Shown here in pieces: positions 19,871 to 29,124 of a stretch of DNA of 64,000 nucleotides. Origin of the DNA: Sphingomonas sp. Leaf17. Lineage in GTDB: Bacteria; Pseudomonadota; Alphaproteobacteria; Sphingomonadales; Sphingomonadaceae. The stretch spans positions 1 to 64,000 of the forward strand of contig NZ_LMKL01000008.1 of assembly GCF_001421505.1 (NCBI RefSeq), given 5' to 3'. A model generated the notes under the pieces. That model was not told the DNA's origin and did no database searches. It saw only the letters and a list, made by a program, of their open reading frames with translations. The position numbers were made by a program, and so were the translations under genes. How positions within the stretch are numbered: position 1 is the stretch's first letter; each line of letters starts with the position of its first letter.

Positions 19871-21403
19871 TCACCCGCCCACGCCGCACCGATAGACCAG
19901 CTTTTCGTTGGGCAGCGGCGGCAGGGTCGCACGGATCGCCGCCACCCGTTCCGCCACCCTGGCCGTGGCGATCGGATCGGCGGTGCAGGACTTCACCGGT
20001 GCCTCGCCCCGCGCCGCCCGCGCCGCCTCCATCGCCGCCGCCGACATCAGGTAGCGGGTGTTGGTGTAGGTCCGCGTCGCCGGATCGAAACCAAGGACCG
20101 ATACGGTCTGCTCCTCCTCGGGCACCAGGATCTTTTCCCACCGCCCGTTCGCCGCGACATATTGCGTCCGCCCGTTCATGCAGCCGCCCTGCCCCCACGT
20201 CATCGGCACGTCGGCGGTCGACGAGATCGTCACCCGGCTGCGTTCGGGCACCAGCCTGCACACCAGCGATCCCAGCGCCTGATCGGCAACGACCGGCGCG
20301 GCGGTCGCTCCCCCGGCTGTCGCCGCCGTTCCGGTCGCCAGCATCGGCTCGCCCGACGGCCGGAACACGAATACCAGCACCGCCGCCGCCACCGTGATCC
20401 CGCCACCGGTCAGGCACCAGATCGCGGTGCGCCGCTGCCCGCGCGATTCGAACAGGCCCGCCGCGCCGATCGCCAGCGCCCCGCCGACCAGCAGCAGCCC
20501 GGCCAGCGCCATGAAGTTCTCCCGCTCCCGCTCGGCCGCCTCGCGCGCCTTCGCCCGCTCGGTTTCCGCCGCCATCGCCCGCGCCGCCGCCGCCTCGCGC
20601 AGGGCCACGGCCGCATCCGTGGCGGCGCGCGCATCGGCATCGCTGTCCTGCCGCAACCGGTCCTCGATCGAGGTGCAGGGGATGCCGACCGAGGCATAGG
20701 GCTGGCCCGCCGCGCCCAGAAACGCCGCCAGTTCGTTGTCGGCGATCGCAAACCCGAACGACGAATCGCCCTCCTCGCCGCGCGTGATCGCCGAGTTGAC
20801 GCCGATCACCCGGCCACAGCCGTCCAGCAGCGGCCCGCCCGAATTGCCGCGCGCGATCCCCGCCGTGTGCAGCAGCACATCGACACCGCTCAGCGACCGG
20901 CGCGCGGAAAAACCGCCCTCGGACCGCACCGGCGAGGTCGGCCGGATATAGTCGGCCGCCGACTGCGCCGTCGCCAGGTCGACATTGCCCGGATAGCCGA
21001 GCGCCACGACCCGGTCGCCCTCGGTCACCGGCCCGGTGTACAGCGCCGCCGGCGGCAGGCGGCCGCCGGTGAACTCGATCAGCGCCAGATCGCGTTTGGC
21101 GTCATAGGCCACGACCCGCCCCTGATAGGATTTCGCACCCTCCGACGGCACGACGCCGATGACGACATTGTCGGGATATTGCGTCGCCAGCTCGACGACA
21201 TGCGCGTTGGTGACGATGCGGTTGGGCGCGACCGCAAAGCCGCTGCCATGTCCGAACCCGACGACCTGCTCCCCGTCCATCGCGATCGTCACGACCCGCA
21301 CCACGCCGCGCGCGGTGGCGGAAATATCGTCGGCCCGTGCGGCCGACGGCATGGCGAGCATCAGGACCAGCAGGACCGGCGACAGCAGACGGAAAACGAT
21401 CAT
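19871..21403 (-). CDS. Exported trypsin-like serine protease with coiled-coil and membrane segment
   Basis: 510 residues from ATG 21403. Signal peptide (LLSPVLLVLMLAMPSAARA), then an S1-type protease domain with the triad His in VTNAHVVE, Asp in KRDLALIEF and Ser in ARGNSGGPLLD. A charged helical stretch rich in Ala, Arg and Glu (RLRQDSDADARAAT ... ERERENF) leads into two hydrophobic segments (about 300-350), followed by a C-terminal domain with Cys residues and TWGQGGCMNGRTQYVAANG. It may be membrane-tethered with a periplasmic protease domain. Substrate unknown. It is divergent from cpaF. Confidence 0.85.
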   Translation of the reverse strand: MIVFRLLSPVLLVLMLAMPSAARADDISATARGVVRVVTIAMDGEQVVGFGHGSGFAVAPNRIVTNAHVVELATQYPDNVVIGVVPSEGAKSYQGRVVAYDAKRDLALIEFTGGRLPPAALYTGPVTEGDRVVALGYPGNVDLATAQSAADYIRPTSPVRSEGGFSARRSLSGVDVLLHTAGIARGNSGGPLLDGCGRVIGVNSAITRGEEGDSSFGFAIADNELAAFLGAAGQPYASVGIPCTSIEDRLRQDSDADARAATDAAVALREAAAARAMAAETERAKAREAAERERENFMALAGLLLVGGALAIGAAGLFESRGQRRTAIWCLTGGGITVAAAVLVFVFRPSGEPMLATGTAATAGGATAAPVVADQALGSLVCRLVPERSRVTISSTADVPMTWGQGGCMNGRTQYVAANGRWEKILVPEEEQTVSVLGFDPATRTYTNTRYLMSAAAMEAARAARGEAPVKSCTADPIATARVAERVAAIRATLPPLPNEKLVYRCGVGG

Positions 21404-21505
21404 ACCCGCCATCTACCGCCCCCATCCCACGGTTGAAAGCGGGTTAGGCAAATCTCAAGCCTTCGCCCCTACGCCAACCGCCAGGGTACAAAGGGACAGC
21501 GCGGC

Positions 21506-23068
21506 ATGAGTGCGTTCGGACGACGAGACGGAACCAGTGGCAATGCATCGTCGGGGAGCCAGTCGGGGCGACCCGCGTTCGGCGTCGCGCGGCCGATGCG
21601 GGGCGGCGCGCCGGTCGCGCGCACGGAACCGCAGGGCGGCGAGCAGTTCCCGCCGCTCGATCTCGTGCCCCTGCCCGGTGCGGGCATCGGCGAGGCCGAG
21701 GGCGTCGGCATCGGCACCATGCCCGGCATGGCGATCGACGCGATGCAGCGTCTGGCCGACCGCCAGGCGTCCAGCGGCGAGGCCGGCAACAGTCGCGGCG
21801 AGGGGTTCGAGGCGTCGATTCACAAGATCAAGGAACAGGTGCTGCCGCGCCTGCTGGAACGCGTCGATCCCGAAGCCGCGGCAACCTTGGGCAAGGACGA
21901 GCTGGCCGAGGAGTTCCGCCCGATCATCGGCGAAGTGCTCGCCGAGCTGAAGCTGACCCTCAACCGCCGCGAACAGTTCGCGCTGGAAAAGGTGCTGGTC
22001 GACGAACTGCTGGGCCTCGGGCCGCTGGAGGAGCTGCTCGCCGATCCGAACATCACCGACATCATGGTCAACGGCCCCGACCAGACCTTTGTCGAACGCA
22101 AGGGCAAGCTGGAACTGGCGCAGATCCAGTTTCGCGACGAGGAGCACCTGTTCCAGATCGCGCAGCGCATCTGCAACTCGGTCGGCCGCCGCGTCGACCA
22201 GACCACGCCGCTGGCCGATGCCCGCCTGAAGGACGGATCCCGCGTCAACGTCATCGTACCGCCGCTTTCGTTGCGCGGCACCGCGATCTCGATCCGCAAG
22301 TTTTCGGCCAAGCCGATCACGCTGGACATGATGGCCGGCGGCGGGTCGATGTCGACCAAGATGGCGACCGCGCTGAAGATCGCCGGGGCCTGCCGCTTCA
22401 ACGTCGTCATCTCGGGCGGCACGGGTTCGGGCAAGACGACGATGCTCAACGCCCTGTCGAAACTGATCGACCCGGGCGAGCGCGTGCTGACGATCGAGGA
22501 TGCGGCCGAACTCCGCCTGCAACAGCCGCACTGGCTGCCGCTGGAAACCCGCCCCGCCAATCTGGAGGGTCAGGGCGAGATCAGCATCCGCGACCTCGTC
22601 AAGAACGCGCTGCGTATGCGCCCGGACCGGATCATCCTGGGCGAAATCCGTGGTGCCGAATGTTTCGACATGCTGGCGGCCATGAACACCGGGCACGACG
22701 GGTCGATGTGCACCCTCCACGCCAACTCCCCGCGCGAGGCGCTGGCGCGTATGGAGAACATGGTGATGATGTCGGACATCAAGGTACCGAAGGAGGCCAT
22801 CAGCCGCCAGATCGCCGATTCGGTCGAACTCATCATCCAGGTGAAGCGCCTGCGCGACGGCTCGCGCCGCGTGACCAACATCACCGAGGTCATCGGCATG
22901 GAAGGCCCCGTGATCGTGACGCAGGAGCTGTTCAAGTTCGAATATCTCGACGAAAGCGCCGACGGGAAGATCATCGGCGAATATCGCTCGATGGGCCTGC
23001 GCCCCTACACGCTGGAAAAGGCCAAGCAGTTCGGCTTCGACCAGGCCTATCTTGAGGCCTGCCTCTAA
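21506..23068 (+). CDS. cpaF: CpaF/TadA-type pilus assembly ATPase
   Basis: 520 residues. After a low-complexity Gly/Ser-rich N-terminus (1-70), the secretion ATPase domain has Walker A VISGGTGSGKTTMLNAL, a Walker B region PDRIILGEIRGAECFDML, and the His-rich MNTGHDGSMCTLHANSPREAL typical of CpaF. It powers Flp/Tad pilus assembly. Usually it lies in a cpa/tad cluster; here no other cpa gene is adjacent, so it is either an isolated member of a dispersed set or part of a second system. AAGGGA precedes the start. Confidence 0.92.
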   Translation: MSAFGRRDGTSGNASSGSQSGRPAFGVARPMRGGAPVARTEPQGGEQFPPLDLVPLPGAGIGEAEGVGIGTMPGMAIDAMQRLADRQASSGEAGNSRGEGFEASIHKIKEQVLPRLLERVDPEAAATLGKDELAEEFRPIIGEVLAELKLTLNRREQFALEKVLVDELLGLGPLEELLADPNITDIMVNGPDQTFVERKGKLELAQIQFRDEEHLFQIAQRICNSVGRRVDQTTPLADARLKDGSRVNVIVPPLSLRGTAISIRKFSAKPITLDMMAGGGSMSTKMATALKIAGACRFNVVISGGTGSGKTTMLNALSKLIDPGERVLTIEDAAELRLQQPHWLPLETRPANLEGQGEISIRDLVKNALRMRPDRIILGEIRGAECFDMLAAMNTGHDGSMCTLHANSPREALARMENMVMMSDIKVPKEAISRQIADSVELIIQVKRLRDGSRRVTNITEVIGMEGPVIVTQELFKFEYLDESADGKIIGEYRSMGLRPYTLEKAKQFGFDQAYLEACL

Positions 23069-23080
23069 GGCGCGCCTCCC

Positions 23081-23110
23081 CCGTCATCCAGGCGAACGCC
23101 TGGATGACGG
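23081..23110. repeat. Palindromic repeat after cpaF
   Basis: CCGTCATCCAGGC-GAAC-GCCTGGATGACGG is a 13-bp perfect palindrome starting 12 bases after the cpaF stop, of the same class as the copy at 2739-2766. It is placed where a terminator would be but has no T-run. Confidence 0.75.
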
Positions 23111-23222
23111 CATTGGCGAGCGGCAACGGCGGCATCACGCGCCCTACCGTCCCATGATGCGCGTGCCCCACCCCATTTCAACACATGACGCCGGCCCACC
23201 GCTCGGCTAGGCAACGCGCGCC

Positions 23223-24425
23223 ATGCGCCGCCTTCTCCCGCTCGCCCTGATCCTGACGACCACCGGCGCGGCGCAGCGCGACCCGGCGGCGGCCGTGATA
23301 TCGCCGACCGACCGCGCGCCCGGCACGGCCACGCTGTCGCCGGATACGGAAACCCGCTGGGTTCCCTTCGACCTGACGCCGGGCAACCAGATCCGCTTCA
23401 CGATGGCCGTCGATGGTCGTGACCTGACCGCGATCCTCGACACCGGCGTCAGCTTTTCGGTGCTGTCGCGTGCCGCCGCCGACCCGGCAAAGGTCCAGTC
23501 CGGCGGCACCGCCACCGCGATCGGCGGGTCGGTCGCGATCGGCTGGTTACCGACCGCGACCCTGTCGCTGGGCGGCCTGACCCGCACCGGCGGCGGGCTG
23601 ACAGTCACCACCCTGCCGGCGACCGCGACCGGCAGCGCGCGTGCGGTCGACCTGCTGCTGGGGCGCGACGTGCTGGCACCCTATGCGCTCGACATCGACT
23701 ATGCCGCCCGTCGCTTCCGCCTGCTGCGATCGGGCCGGATGCCGTATCGCGGGGCGATCGCGCCGCTCGCCGTCTCGGCCGCGCGCAACGTCTATGAAAG
23801 CGCGATCACGCTTGGCGGCCACCGGGTCCGACCGATGGTAGTCGACACCGGCGACGGCGCATCGGTCAGCGTCACCGACCGCGCGTGGAACGCGCACGCG
23901 CCCGCCGGCCTGCCCGTCACGACCACGATCGCCTTCGGCCTCGCCGGCGAACAGACAAGCCGTCTGGCCATCGTTCCGACGATCGGCCTCGGCACGCTGG
24001 TCGCCCGTCAGGTCGAGGTGCGGATCGAGGCCGCCGACGGCTTTTCGCAATCCATCGGCACCGCCGGCCGGATCGGGTCGGGTCTGCTCCAGCATTACCG
24101 CGTCCTGCTCGATCCCACCGCCGGGCGGATGATCCTGCGCCCCGGCCCCACCGCCGACACGCCGCCGCTGCGATCAACCAGCGGCCTGCTGCTCGGCATC
24201 CTGCCCGACCGGTTGCGCGTCCTGCACGTCATGCGCGGCGGACCGGCGGCGGCCACCGGTTGGAAGGACGGCGACACCATCTGCGCGATCGACGGGATGC
24301 CGGTCACCGCCGACTACGCCACCAGTCCGCTCGCGGCCTGGTCCGCTGGGAAACCGGGCCGTGTCGTGACGCTTACGCTGTGCGACGGGACGACCCGACA
24401 ATTGACACTGAAGCGATTCTACTGA
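23223..24425 (+). CDS. Exported retropepsin-like aspartic protease with PDZ domain
   Basis: 400 residues. Short signal peptide (MRRLLPLALILTTTGAAQ). Two aspartyl motifs are present, ILDTGVSFSVLS near residue 78 and VVDTGDGASVSVTD near residue 208, each the D-T-G of a retropepsin-like half, so a single chain could form the active site. A C-terminal PDZ domain (LRVLHVMRGGPAAATGWKDGDTICAIDGMPV) may bind peptides. Its stop shares a base with the next gene's ATG (TGATG), pointing to co-translation with the membrane transferase. Confidence 0.82.
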   Translation: MRRLLPLALILTTTGAAQRDPAAAVISPTDRAPGTATLSPDTETRWVPFDLTPGNQIRFTMAVDGRDLTAILDTGVSFSVLSRAAADPAKVQSGGTATAIGGSVAIGWLPTATLSLGGLTRTGGGLTVTTLPATATGSARAVDLLLGRDVLAPYALDIDYAARRFRLLRSGRMPYRGAIAPLAVSAARNVYESAITLGGHRVRPMVVDTGDGASVSVTDRAWNAHAPAGLPVTTTIAFGLAGEQTSRLAIVPTIGLGTLVARQVEVRIEAADGFSQSIGTAGRIGSGLLQHYRVLLDPTAGRMILRPGPTADTPPLRSTSGLLLGILPDRLRVLHVMRGGPAAATGWKDGDTICAIDGMPVTADYATSPLAAWSAGKPGRVVTLTLCDGTTRQLTLKRFY

Positions 24426-25900
24426 TGCCGGCTGCGGCATCCCGTCTCCGGCCCGCATTGTACCTGCTGGCGTTCGCGTTCGCCCTGCGGATCTGGGATT
24501 TCGGCAATCCGGTCATTCATGTCGACGAGCAATATTATCTGCTGGTCGGTGACCGGATGCTGCACGGCGCGGTGCCCTATATCGACATCTGGGATCGCAA
24601 GCCGATCGGCCTGTTCCTGCTGTTCGCTGCGCTTCGCCTGCTGCCCGGTGACGGCATCCTCGCCTATCAGCTTGCCGCCACCGTCGCCGCCGTCGCCACC
24701 GCGTGGCTGGTCCACCGCGCCGCGTTGCTGGTCGGCGCGCGACCGCGCGGCGCGCTGGCGGCCGGGGCGATCTACCTGATCGGCCTGTCGCTGCTCGGCG
24801 GGCGCGGCGGCCAGTCTCCCGTCTTCTACAACCTGCTGATGGCCGGGGCCGCCCTGCTCACGCTGCGCCTGCCGCGGCTGGCACGAGGCGGCGGGGCGAT
24901 CGTCGCCAACGGCCTTGCCGCCTGCCTGCTCGCCGGCATCGCGATCCAGATGAAATACACCCCGGCGGTCGAGGGCGCGTTCTTCGGCCTGGCGCATCTC
25001 TGGTATCTGCATCGCGCCCGCCGCCCGCTGCCCGTCATCCTCGGCGGCGCGGTCCTGCTCGCGCTGGCCGGCCTGCTGCCGACGCTGGCCGCGATCGGCT
25101 GGTACGCGGCACAGGGCCATGCCGCGCTCGATGCCTTCTGGTTCGCCAACTTCACCTCGATCGCCCTGCGCGCCGGCTATCCGGCGGATCAGATCGCGAT
25201 GCGGCTGCTCGGCATCGTCGCACAGCTCTCCCCGCTGGGCATCTGCGCCGCCTTCACCTGGCGGCGGCGTGCCCGGGGGGATGCGGGCGCGGTCCAGCGC
25301 CTCGGCTTCGGCTGGCTGGCGGCGGCGGTGCTGGGCTTCCTGGCGATCGGCACCTTCTTCGATCACTATGCGCTGCCGCTCGTCGCGCCGCTGGCGATCA
25401 TGGCCGCGCCGATGCTCGGCCGGTCGAACCGCGCGCTGGTCGCCACGCTGGGCCTTGGCCTCACCTTGTTCGTCGTGGAGCGCGGGTTCGCGCGCAGCGA
25501 CCGCGATAGCGCACGCGCGCTGGCCCACGTCGTCGCGGCCAACACCGGCAATCGCTGCCCCTATGTCTTCATCGGCGACACGGTCACCTATCTGCTCGCG
25601 CGAACCTGCCTGCCGACGCCCTATGCCTTTCCCAACCTGCTGGCCTATGCGACCGAACAGGGTGCGACCGGCATCGACGAGGCAGCCGAGGTCCGCCGGA
25701 TCCTGGCCACCCGTCCGCCGGTCATCGTCACGTCGGACCGGCGGCTGTCGATCTGGAACCCGGCCAGCATCACTGCGGTCAGGGCCGCGCTCGCCCGCGA
25801 CTATCGCCCGGTCTTTTCAACCCCGCGCGCCAGCTGGAACAGCCTCGTCTATCTGCGCAACGATCGACCGTTCAGGACTTCACCGCCAGCGCGACCGTGA
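24425..25900 (+). CDS. PMT/ArnT-like polytopic membrane glycosyltransferase
   Basis: 491 residues with about ten hydrophobic segments. The first periplasmic loop contains VIHVDEQYYLLVGDRML and PYIDIWDRKPIGLF, with the acidic pair and DRKP typical of the GT-C fold (family 39/83-like), which transfers sugars from polyprenyl carriers. The acceptor cannot be predicted. The start at 24425 is set by the TGATG overlap with the upstream protease gene; the same frame is open far upstream but inside that gene. Confidence 0.8.
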   Translation: MPAAASRLRPALYLLAFAFALRIWDFGNPVIHVDEQYYLLVGDRMLHGAVPYIDIWDRKPIGLFLLFAALRLLPGDGILAYQLAATVAAVATAWLVHRAALLVGARPRGALAAGAIYLIGLSLLGGRGGQSPVFYNLLMAGAALLTLRLPRLARGGGAIVANGLAACLLAGIAIQMKYTPAVEGAFFGLAHLWYLHRARRPLPVILGGAVLLALAGLLPTLAAIGWYAAQGHAALDAFWFANFTSIALRAGYPADQIAMRLLGIVAQLSPLGICAAFTWRRRARGDAGAVQRLGFGWLAAAVLGFLAIGTFFDHYALPLVAPLAIMAAPMLGRSNRALVATLGLGLTLFVVERGFARSDRDSARALAHVVAANTGNRCPYVFIGDTVTYLLARTCLPTPYAFPNLLAYATEQGATGIDEAAEVRRILATRPPVIVTSDRRLSIWNPASITAVRAALARDYRPVFSTPRASWNSLVYLRNDRPFRTSPPARP

Positions 25901-26063
25901 TCGCCAGCCCTATCAGCGCCAGCATCTGCACCGTCGGCCAGTCGACCCAGCCCACCCGGTCCGGATCCCGCCGTCGCCGACGCCGCCAATCCCCCAGCCC
26001 CGCGCCGACCGCGACGGCCAGCAGCATGGCCGCCACGACCCACAGTCCCGTCACCTCCGGCAC
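25872..26063 (-). CDS. Small two-helix membrane protein
   Basis: 63 residues from a GTG at 26063. Two hydrophobic stretches, WVVAAMLLAVAVGAGLG and MLALIGLAITVALAV, flank an Arg-rich loop (WRRRRRRDPDR). It lies 12 bases after the phaR stop in the same direction and its last 29 bases overlap the 3' end of the converging transferase gene. No ribosome binding site is clear, so it may be coupled to phaR or may not be a gene. Confidence 0.45.
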   Translation of the reverse strand: MPEVTGLWVVAAMLLAVAVGAGLGDWRRRRRRDPDRVGWVDWPTVQMLALIGLAITVALAVKS

Positions 26064-26075
26064 GCAAACAAGCCG

Positions 26076-26672
26076 TCAGCGGTTCAGCTTGTCGATCTTC
26101 TCGTTCAGCCCGGCCAACTGCGCCTTCAGCGCGGCGATCTCATCGTCCTTGCTGGCCCCTGTCGCGGTCGCGGTCGCGGCCTCGAACGGCACGGCCCCGG
26201 GCATGCCCGGCGCACCCGGCTTGAACGCCTGCGCCGCCGCCTCGAACATCGCCATGTTGCGCTTGGCGAGGTCGGCGAACGGCGTGCCCGCGAACGGTCC
26301 GGTCGAAAACGCGCCCTCGACCGCGGTCTTGAACTGGTCGTGATTGCGGCGGAAGCTGTCCATCGACGCTTCCAGATAACCCGGCACCATCGCCTGCATC
26401 GAATCGCCGTACATCGCGATCAGCTGACGCAGGAAGCTGACCGGCAACATCGTCTGGCCCCGGCTTTCCTCCTCCATGATGATCTGGGTCAGGACATTGT
26501 GGGTGATATCCTCGTCCGACTTGGCGTCGACCACCTTGAAGTCGCGGCCCTCGCGCGTCATCGCCGCCAGATGCTCCAGCGTGATGTAGGACGATGTTTC
26601 GGTGTTATAGAGCCGACGATTCGCGTACTTCTTGATGATGACGACACCGTCACCCGCGTACTGCTTCTTCAT
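26076..26672 (-). CDS. phaR: PhaR, polyhydroxyalkanoate synthesis repressor
   Basis: 198 residues. VVIIKKYANRRLYNTETSSYITLEHLAAMTREGRDFKVVDAKSDEDITHNVLTQIIMEEE is the DNA-binding PHB/PHA accumulation regulator domain, very conserved, followed by FLRQLIAMYGDSMQAMVPGYLE (second PHB-binding motif) and a C-terminal coiled coil (DDEIAALKAQLAGLNEKIDKLNR). PhaR senses PHA granules and represses phasin and synthesis genes. It diverges from the PhaC-like gene with 14 bases between start codons, so it could control both. Confidence 0.93.
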   Translation of the reverse strand: MKKQYAGDGVVIIKKYANRRLYNTETSSYITLEHLAAMTREGRDFKVVDAKSDEDITHNVLTQIIMEEESRGQTMLPVSFLRQLIAMYGDSMQAMVPGYLEASMDSFRRNHDQFKTAVEGAFSTGPFAGTPFADLAKRNMAMFEAAAQAFKPGAPGMPGAVPFEAATATATGASKDDEIAALKAQLAGLNEKIDKLNR

Positions 26673-26686
26673 CGAGGCCCCCTGAC

Positions 26687-27766
26687 ATGTTTGATGCGGT
26701 AGCTACAGGCTTTGATGACGCGCCGCAACATGGACCCCGGCCGCTGCCGCTGTTCCTCGACATGCTGGCCCGCGAAACCGCCGGCGCACCGGATCGCACC
26801 GCCGCCGCACTGGCCGGACTGCACGCCTATCAGACCGCGAAACGCCTGAAAGCCGTGGCCCTGCCGCGCGCGCGCCACCAGCGTGGCCGTGCCCGCCTGC
26901 GCGACTATTCAACCGGGCACGGTACCGGCGCGCCCATCGTCTTCGTCCCCTCGCTCATCAATCCGCCGACGATCCTCGATCTAGCGCCCGACCGTTCGCT
27001 GTTGCGGTGGATGGCGGCGCGCGGCCATCGCACGCTGCTCGTCGACTGGGGCATGCCTGGCGAAGCGGATCGCGACATCGACATCGGCGGCCATGTCGAA
27101 CGCCTGCTGCTGCCGATGCTGCGCCGCCTGTCAGCGCCGCCGGTTCTCGTGGGCTATTGTCTTGGCGGCACCATCGCGCTGGCGGCGGCCTCGGCCATGC
27201 CGGTGGGCGGCGTGGCGACCATCGCCGCGCCCTGGCACTTCACCGGCTATGGCGCGCAGGCCCGTGCCGACATCGCCCGTCTGTGGACCAGCGCCGCACC
27301 CGCCTGCGCGGCGATCGGCGTCGTGCCGGTCGAGGTGCTGCAAGCCGGCTTCTGGCAGCTCGACCCGGCCCGGACGATCGCCAAATATGCCGCCTTCGCC
27401 GCGATGACGCCCGGCAGCCCGGAGGCCCACGCCTTCGTCCGGCTGGAGGACTGGGCCAACAGTGGCGCACCCCTGCCCTACGCCGCCGGCCGCCAGTTGT
27501 TCGAGCGGTTCGTCGGTCAGGACGATCCTGGTGGCGCGGGCTGGACGGTCGGCGGCATCCCGATTGATCCGGCCGCGCTCTCCTGCCCGTCGATCGCCTT
27601 CGCGTCGCGCACCGACCGGATCGTTCCGGCCGCCACGACGCCCACGCTCGATGCCCGCCACGACCTGTCGATCGGCCATGTCGGCATGATTGTCGGCGGC
27701 AAGGCCCATGACCAGCTGTGGATGCCGCTTGCACACTGGATCGAGACGCTGTCGCCCCCTAGATAG
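26687..27766 (+). CDS. PhaC-like alpha/beta hydrolase (short PHA synthase family)
   Basis: 359 residues. The lipase-box position reads [11 protein letters not shown] with Cys as nucleophile, as in PHA synthases rather than esterases; Asp in [10 protein letters not shown] and His in [10 protein letters not shown] complete the triad. The segment [32 protein letters not shown] matches the PhaC core. It lacks the long N-terminal part of class I PhaC (about 590 residues) and is close in length to class III PhaC, whose partner PhaE is not seen here. Divergent from phaR and followed by a thiolase, in keeping with PHA metabolism; polymerase activity is inferred. Confidence 0.8.
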   Translation: MFDAVATGFDDAPQHGPRPLPLFLDMLARETAGAPDRTAAALAGLHAYQTAKRLKAVALPRARHQRGRARLRDYSTGHGTGAPIVFVPSLINPPTILDLAPDRSLLRWMAARGHRTLLVDWGMPGEADRDIDIGGHVERLLLPMLRRLSAPPVLVGYCLGGTIALAAASAMPVGGVATIAAPWHFTGYGAQARADIARLWTSAAPACAAIGVVPVEVLQAGFWQLDPARTIAKYAAFAAMTPGSPEAHAFVRLEDWANSGAPLPYAAGRQLFERFVGQDDPGGAGWTVGGIPIDPAALSCPSIAFASRTDRIVPAATTPTLDARHDLSIGHVGMIVGGKAHDQLWMPLAHWIETLSPPR

Positions 27767-27791
27767 ACCGAAACCGCGAGAGGATCCTACC

Positions 27792-28964
27792 ATGACCGAC
27801 ATCGTCATCACCGCCGCCAAACGTACCCCCGTTGGCAGCTTCCTCGGTGCCTTCGCCGCCACCCCCGCGCATGAACTGGGCCGCATCGCCATCGAGGCCG
27901 CGCTGGAACAGGCCGGCGTCGCCAAGGAGGACGTATCGGAAGTCATTCTCGGTCAGGTGCTGACCGCCGCGCAGGGGCAGAACCCCGCGCGCCAGGCGTC
28001 GATGAACGCCGGTGTGCCCAAGGAAGTCCCCGCATGGGGCGTCAACCAGGTCTGTGGATCGGGCCTGCGCGCCGTCGCTCTTGCGGCCCAGGCGATCGCC
28101 ACCGGTGACGCGACGATCGTCGTCGCGGGCGGCCAGGAATCCATGTCGCTCAGCGCCCACGCCCAGTCGCTGCGCGCAGGCCAGAAGATGGGCGACCTCG
28201 GTCTCATCGACACGATGGTCAAGGACGGCCTGACCGACGTCTTCAACGGCTATCACATGGGCATGACGGCCGAAAACCTCGCCGAGCAGTACCAGATCAC
28301 CCGCGGCGATCAGGATGCCTTCGCCGTCCGTTCGCAGAACCGTGCAGAGGCCGCGCGGTCGTCGGGCCGGTTCAAGGACGAGATCGCGCCCGTCACGATC
28401 AAGGGCCGCAAGGGCGACACCATCGTGTCGGATGACGAATATATCCGCGCTGGTGCAACCATCGAAAGCGTCGCCGGCCTGCGCCCCGCCTTCAAGAAGG
28501 ACGGCAGCGTCACCGCCGCCAACGCCAGCGGCCTGAACGATGGTGCCGCCGCCCTCGTCCTCATGAGCCGCGAGGAGGCCGAGCGCCGCGGTTCGCCGAT
28601 CCTCGCCACCATCAAGAGCTGGGCATCGGCTGGCGTCGACCCGTCGATCATGGGCATCGGCCCGGTGCCGGCCTCGAAAAAGGCACTCGAAAAGGCCGGC
28701 TGGACCGTCGCCGATCTCGACCTCATCGAGGCGAACGAAGCCTTTGCCGCGCAGGCCCTGTCTGTCGGCAAGGACATGGGCTGGGATGCCGAGAAGGTGA
28801 ACGTCAACGGCGGCGCGATCGCCATCGGCCACCCGATCGGTGCCAGCGGTGCCCGCGTCCTGACCACGCTCATCTACGAAATGCAGAAGCGCGACGCGAA
28901 AAAGGGCCTCGCCACCCTGTGCATCGGTGGCGGCATGGGAATCGCCATGTGTCTGGAGCGGTGA
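27792..28964 (+). CDS. phaA: Acetyl-CoA C-acetyltransferase (biosynthetic thiolase)
   Basis: 390 residues from ATG 27792 with AGGATCCTACC before it. [22 protein letters not shown], the active Cys in [37 protein letters not shown] and the final [14 protein letters not shown] are the thiolase motifs, with all catalytic Cys and His present. It condenses two acetyl-CoA to acetoacetyl-CoA, the entry to PHB, or does the reverse. It follows the PhaC-like gene by 25 bases; phaB is not in this window. Confidence 0.92.
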   Translation: MTDIVITAAKRTPVGSFLGAFAATPAHELGRIAIEAALEQAGVAKEDVSEVILGQVLTAAQGQNPARQASMNAGVPKEVPAWGVNQVCGSGLRAVALAAQAIATGDATIVVAGGQESMSLSAHAQSLRAGQKMGDLGLIDTMVKDGLTDVFNGYHMGMTAENLAEQYQITRGDQDAFAVRSQNRAEAARSSGRFKDEIAPVTIKGRKGDTIVSDDEYIRAGATIESVAGLRPAFKKDGSVTAANASGLNDGAAALVLMSREEAERRGSPILATIKSWASAGVDPSIMGIGPVPASKKALEKAGWTVADLDLIEANEAFAAQALSVGKDMGWDAEKVNVNGGAIAIGHPIGASGARVLTTLIYEMQKRDAKKGLATLCIGGGMGIAMCLER

Positions 28965-29090
28965 AAAGGGGCCGTTAACGCTACCTGTGACGGAAGTGTG
29001 ACGGTTTTGTCACGTTTCAATGTAAAACGCAGCAGTCGCAGCATGAAAGATGAACACAACCTTGCGCACTGAGGCGTCACCGCGTTGAAT

Positions 29091-29116
29091 GGCCCCGTTC
29101 AGCATAGAACGGGGCC
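29091..29116 (+). promoter_or_regulatory. Hairpin directly upstream of the receptor start codon
   Basis: GGCCCCGTT (29091-29099) pairs perfectly with AACGGGGCC (29108-29116) around an 8-base loop, then AAAAAAAC and the ATG at 29125. No Shine-Dalgarno site lies between stem and ATG, so the ribosome entry region is the stem itself or the A-rich linker. The linker is A not T, so it is not an intrinsic terminator on this strand. A role in controlling translation or RNA stability is inferred. Confidence 0.6.
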
Positions 29117-29124
29117 AAAAAAAC

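Noticed and set aside
29117..29123. A7 run after the receptor hairpin as an intrinsic terminator
   Set aside because: The run is A on the plus strand; a plus-strand terminator needs T, and on the minus strand the T-run would precede the stem.
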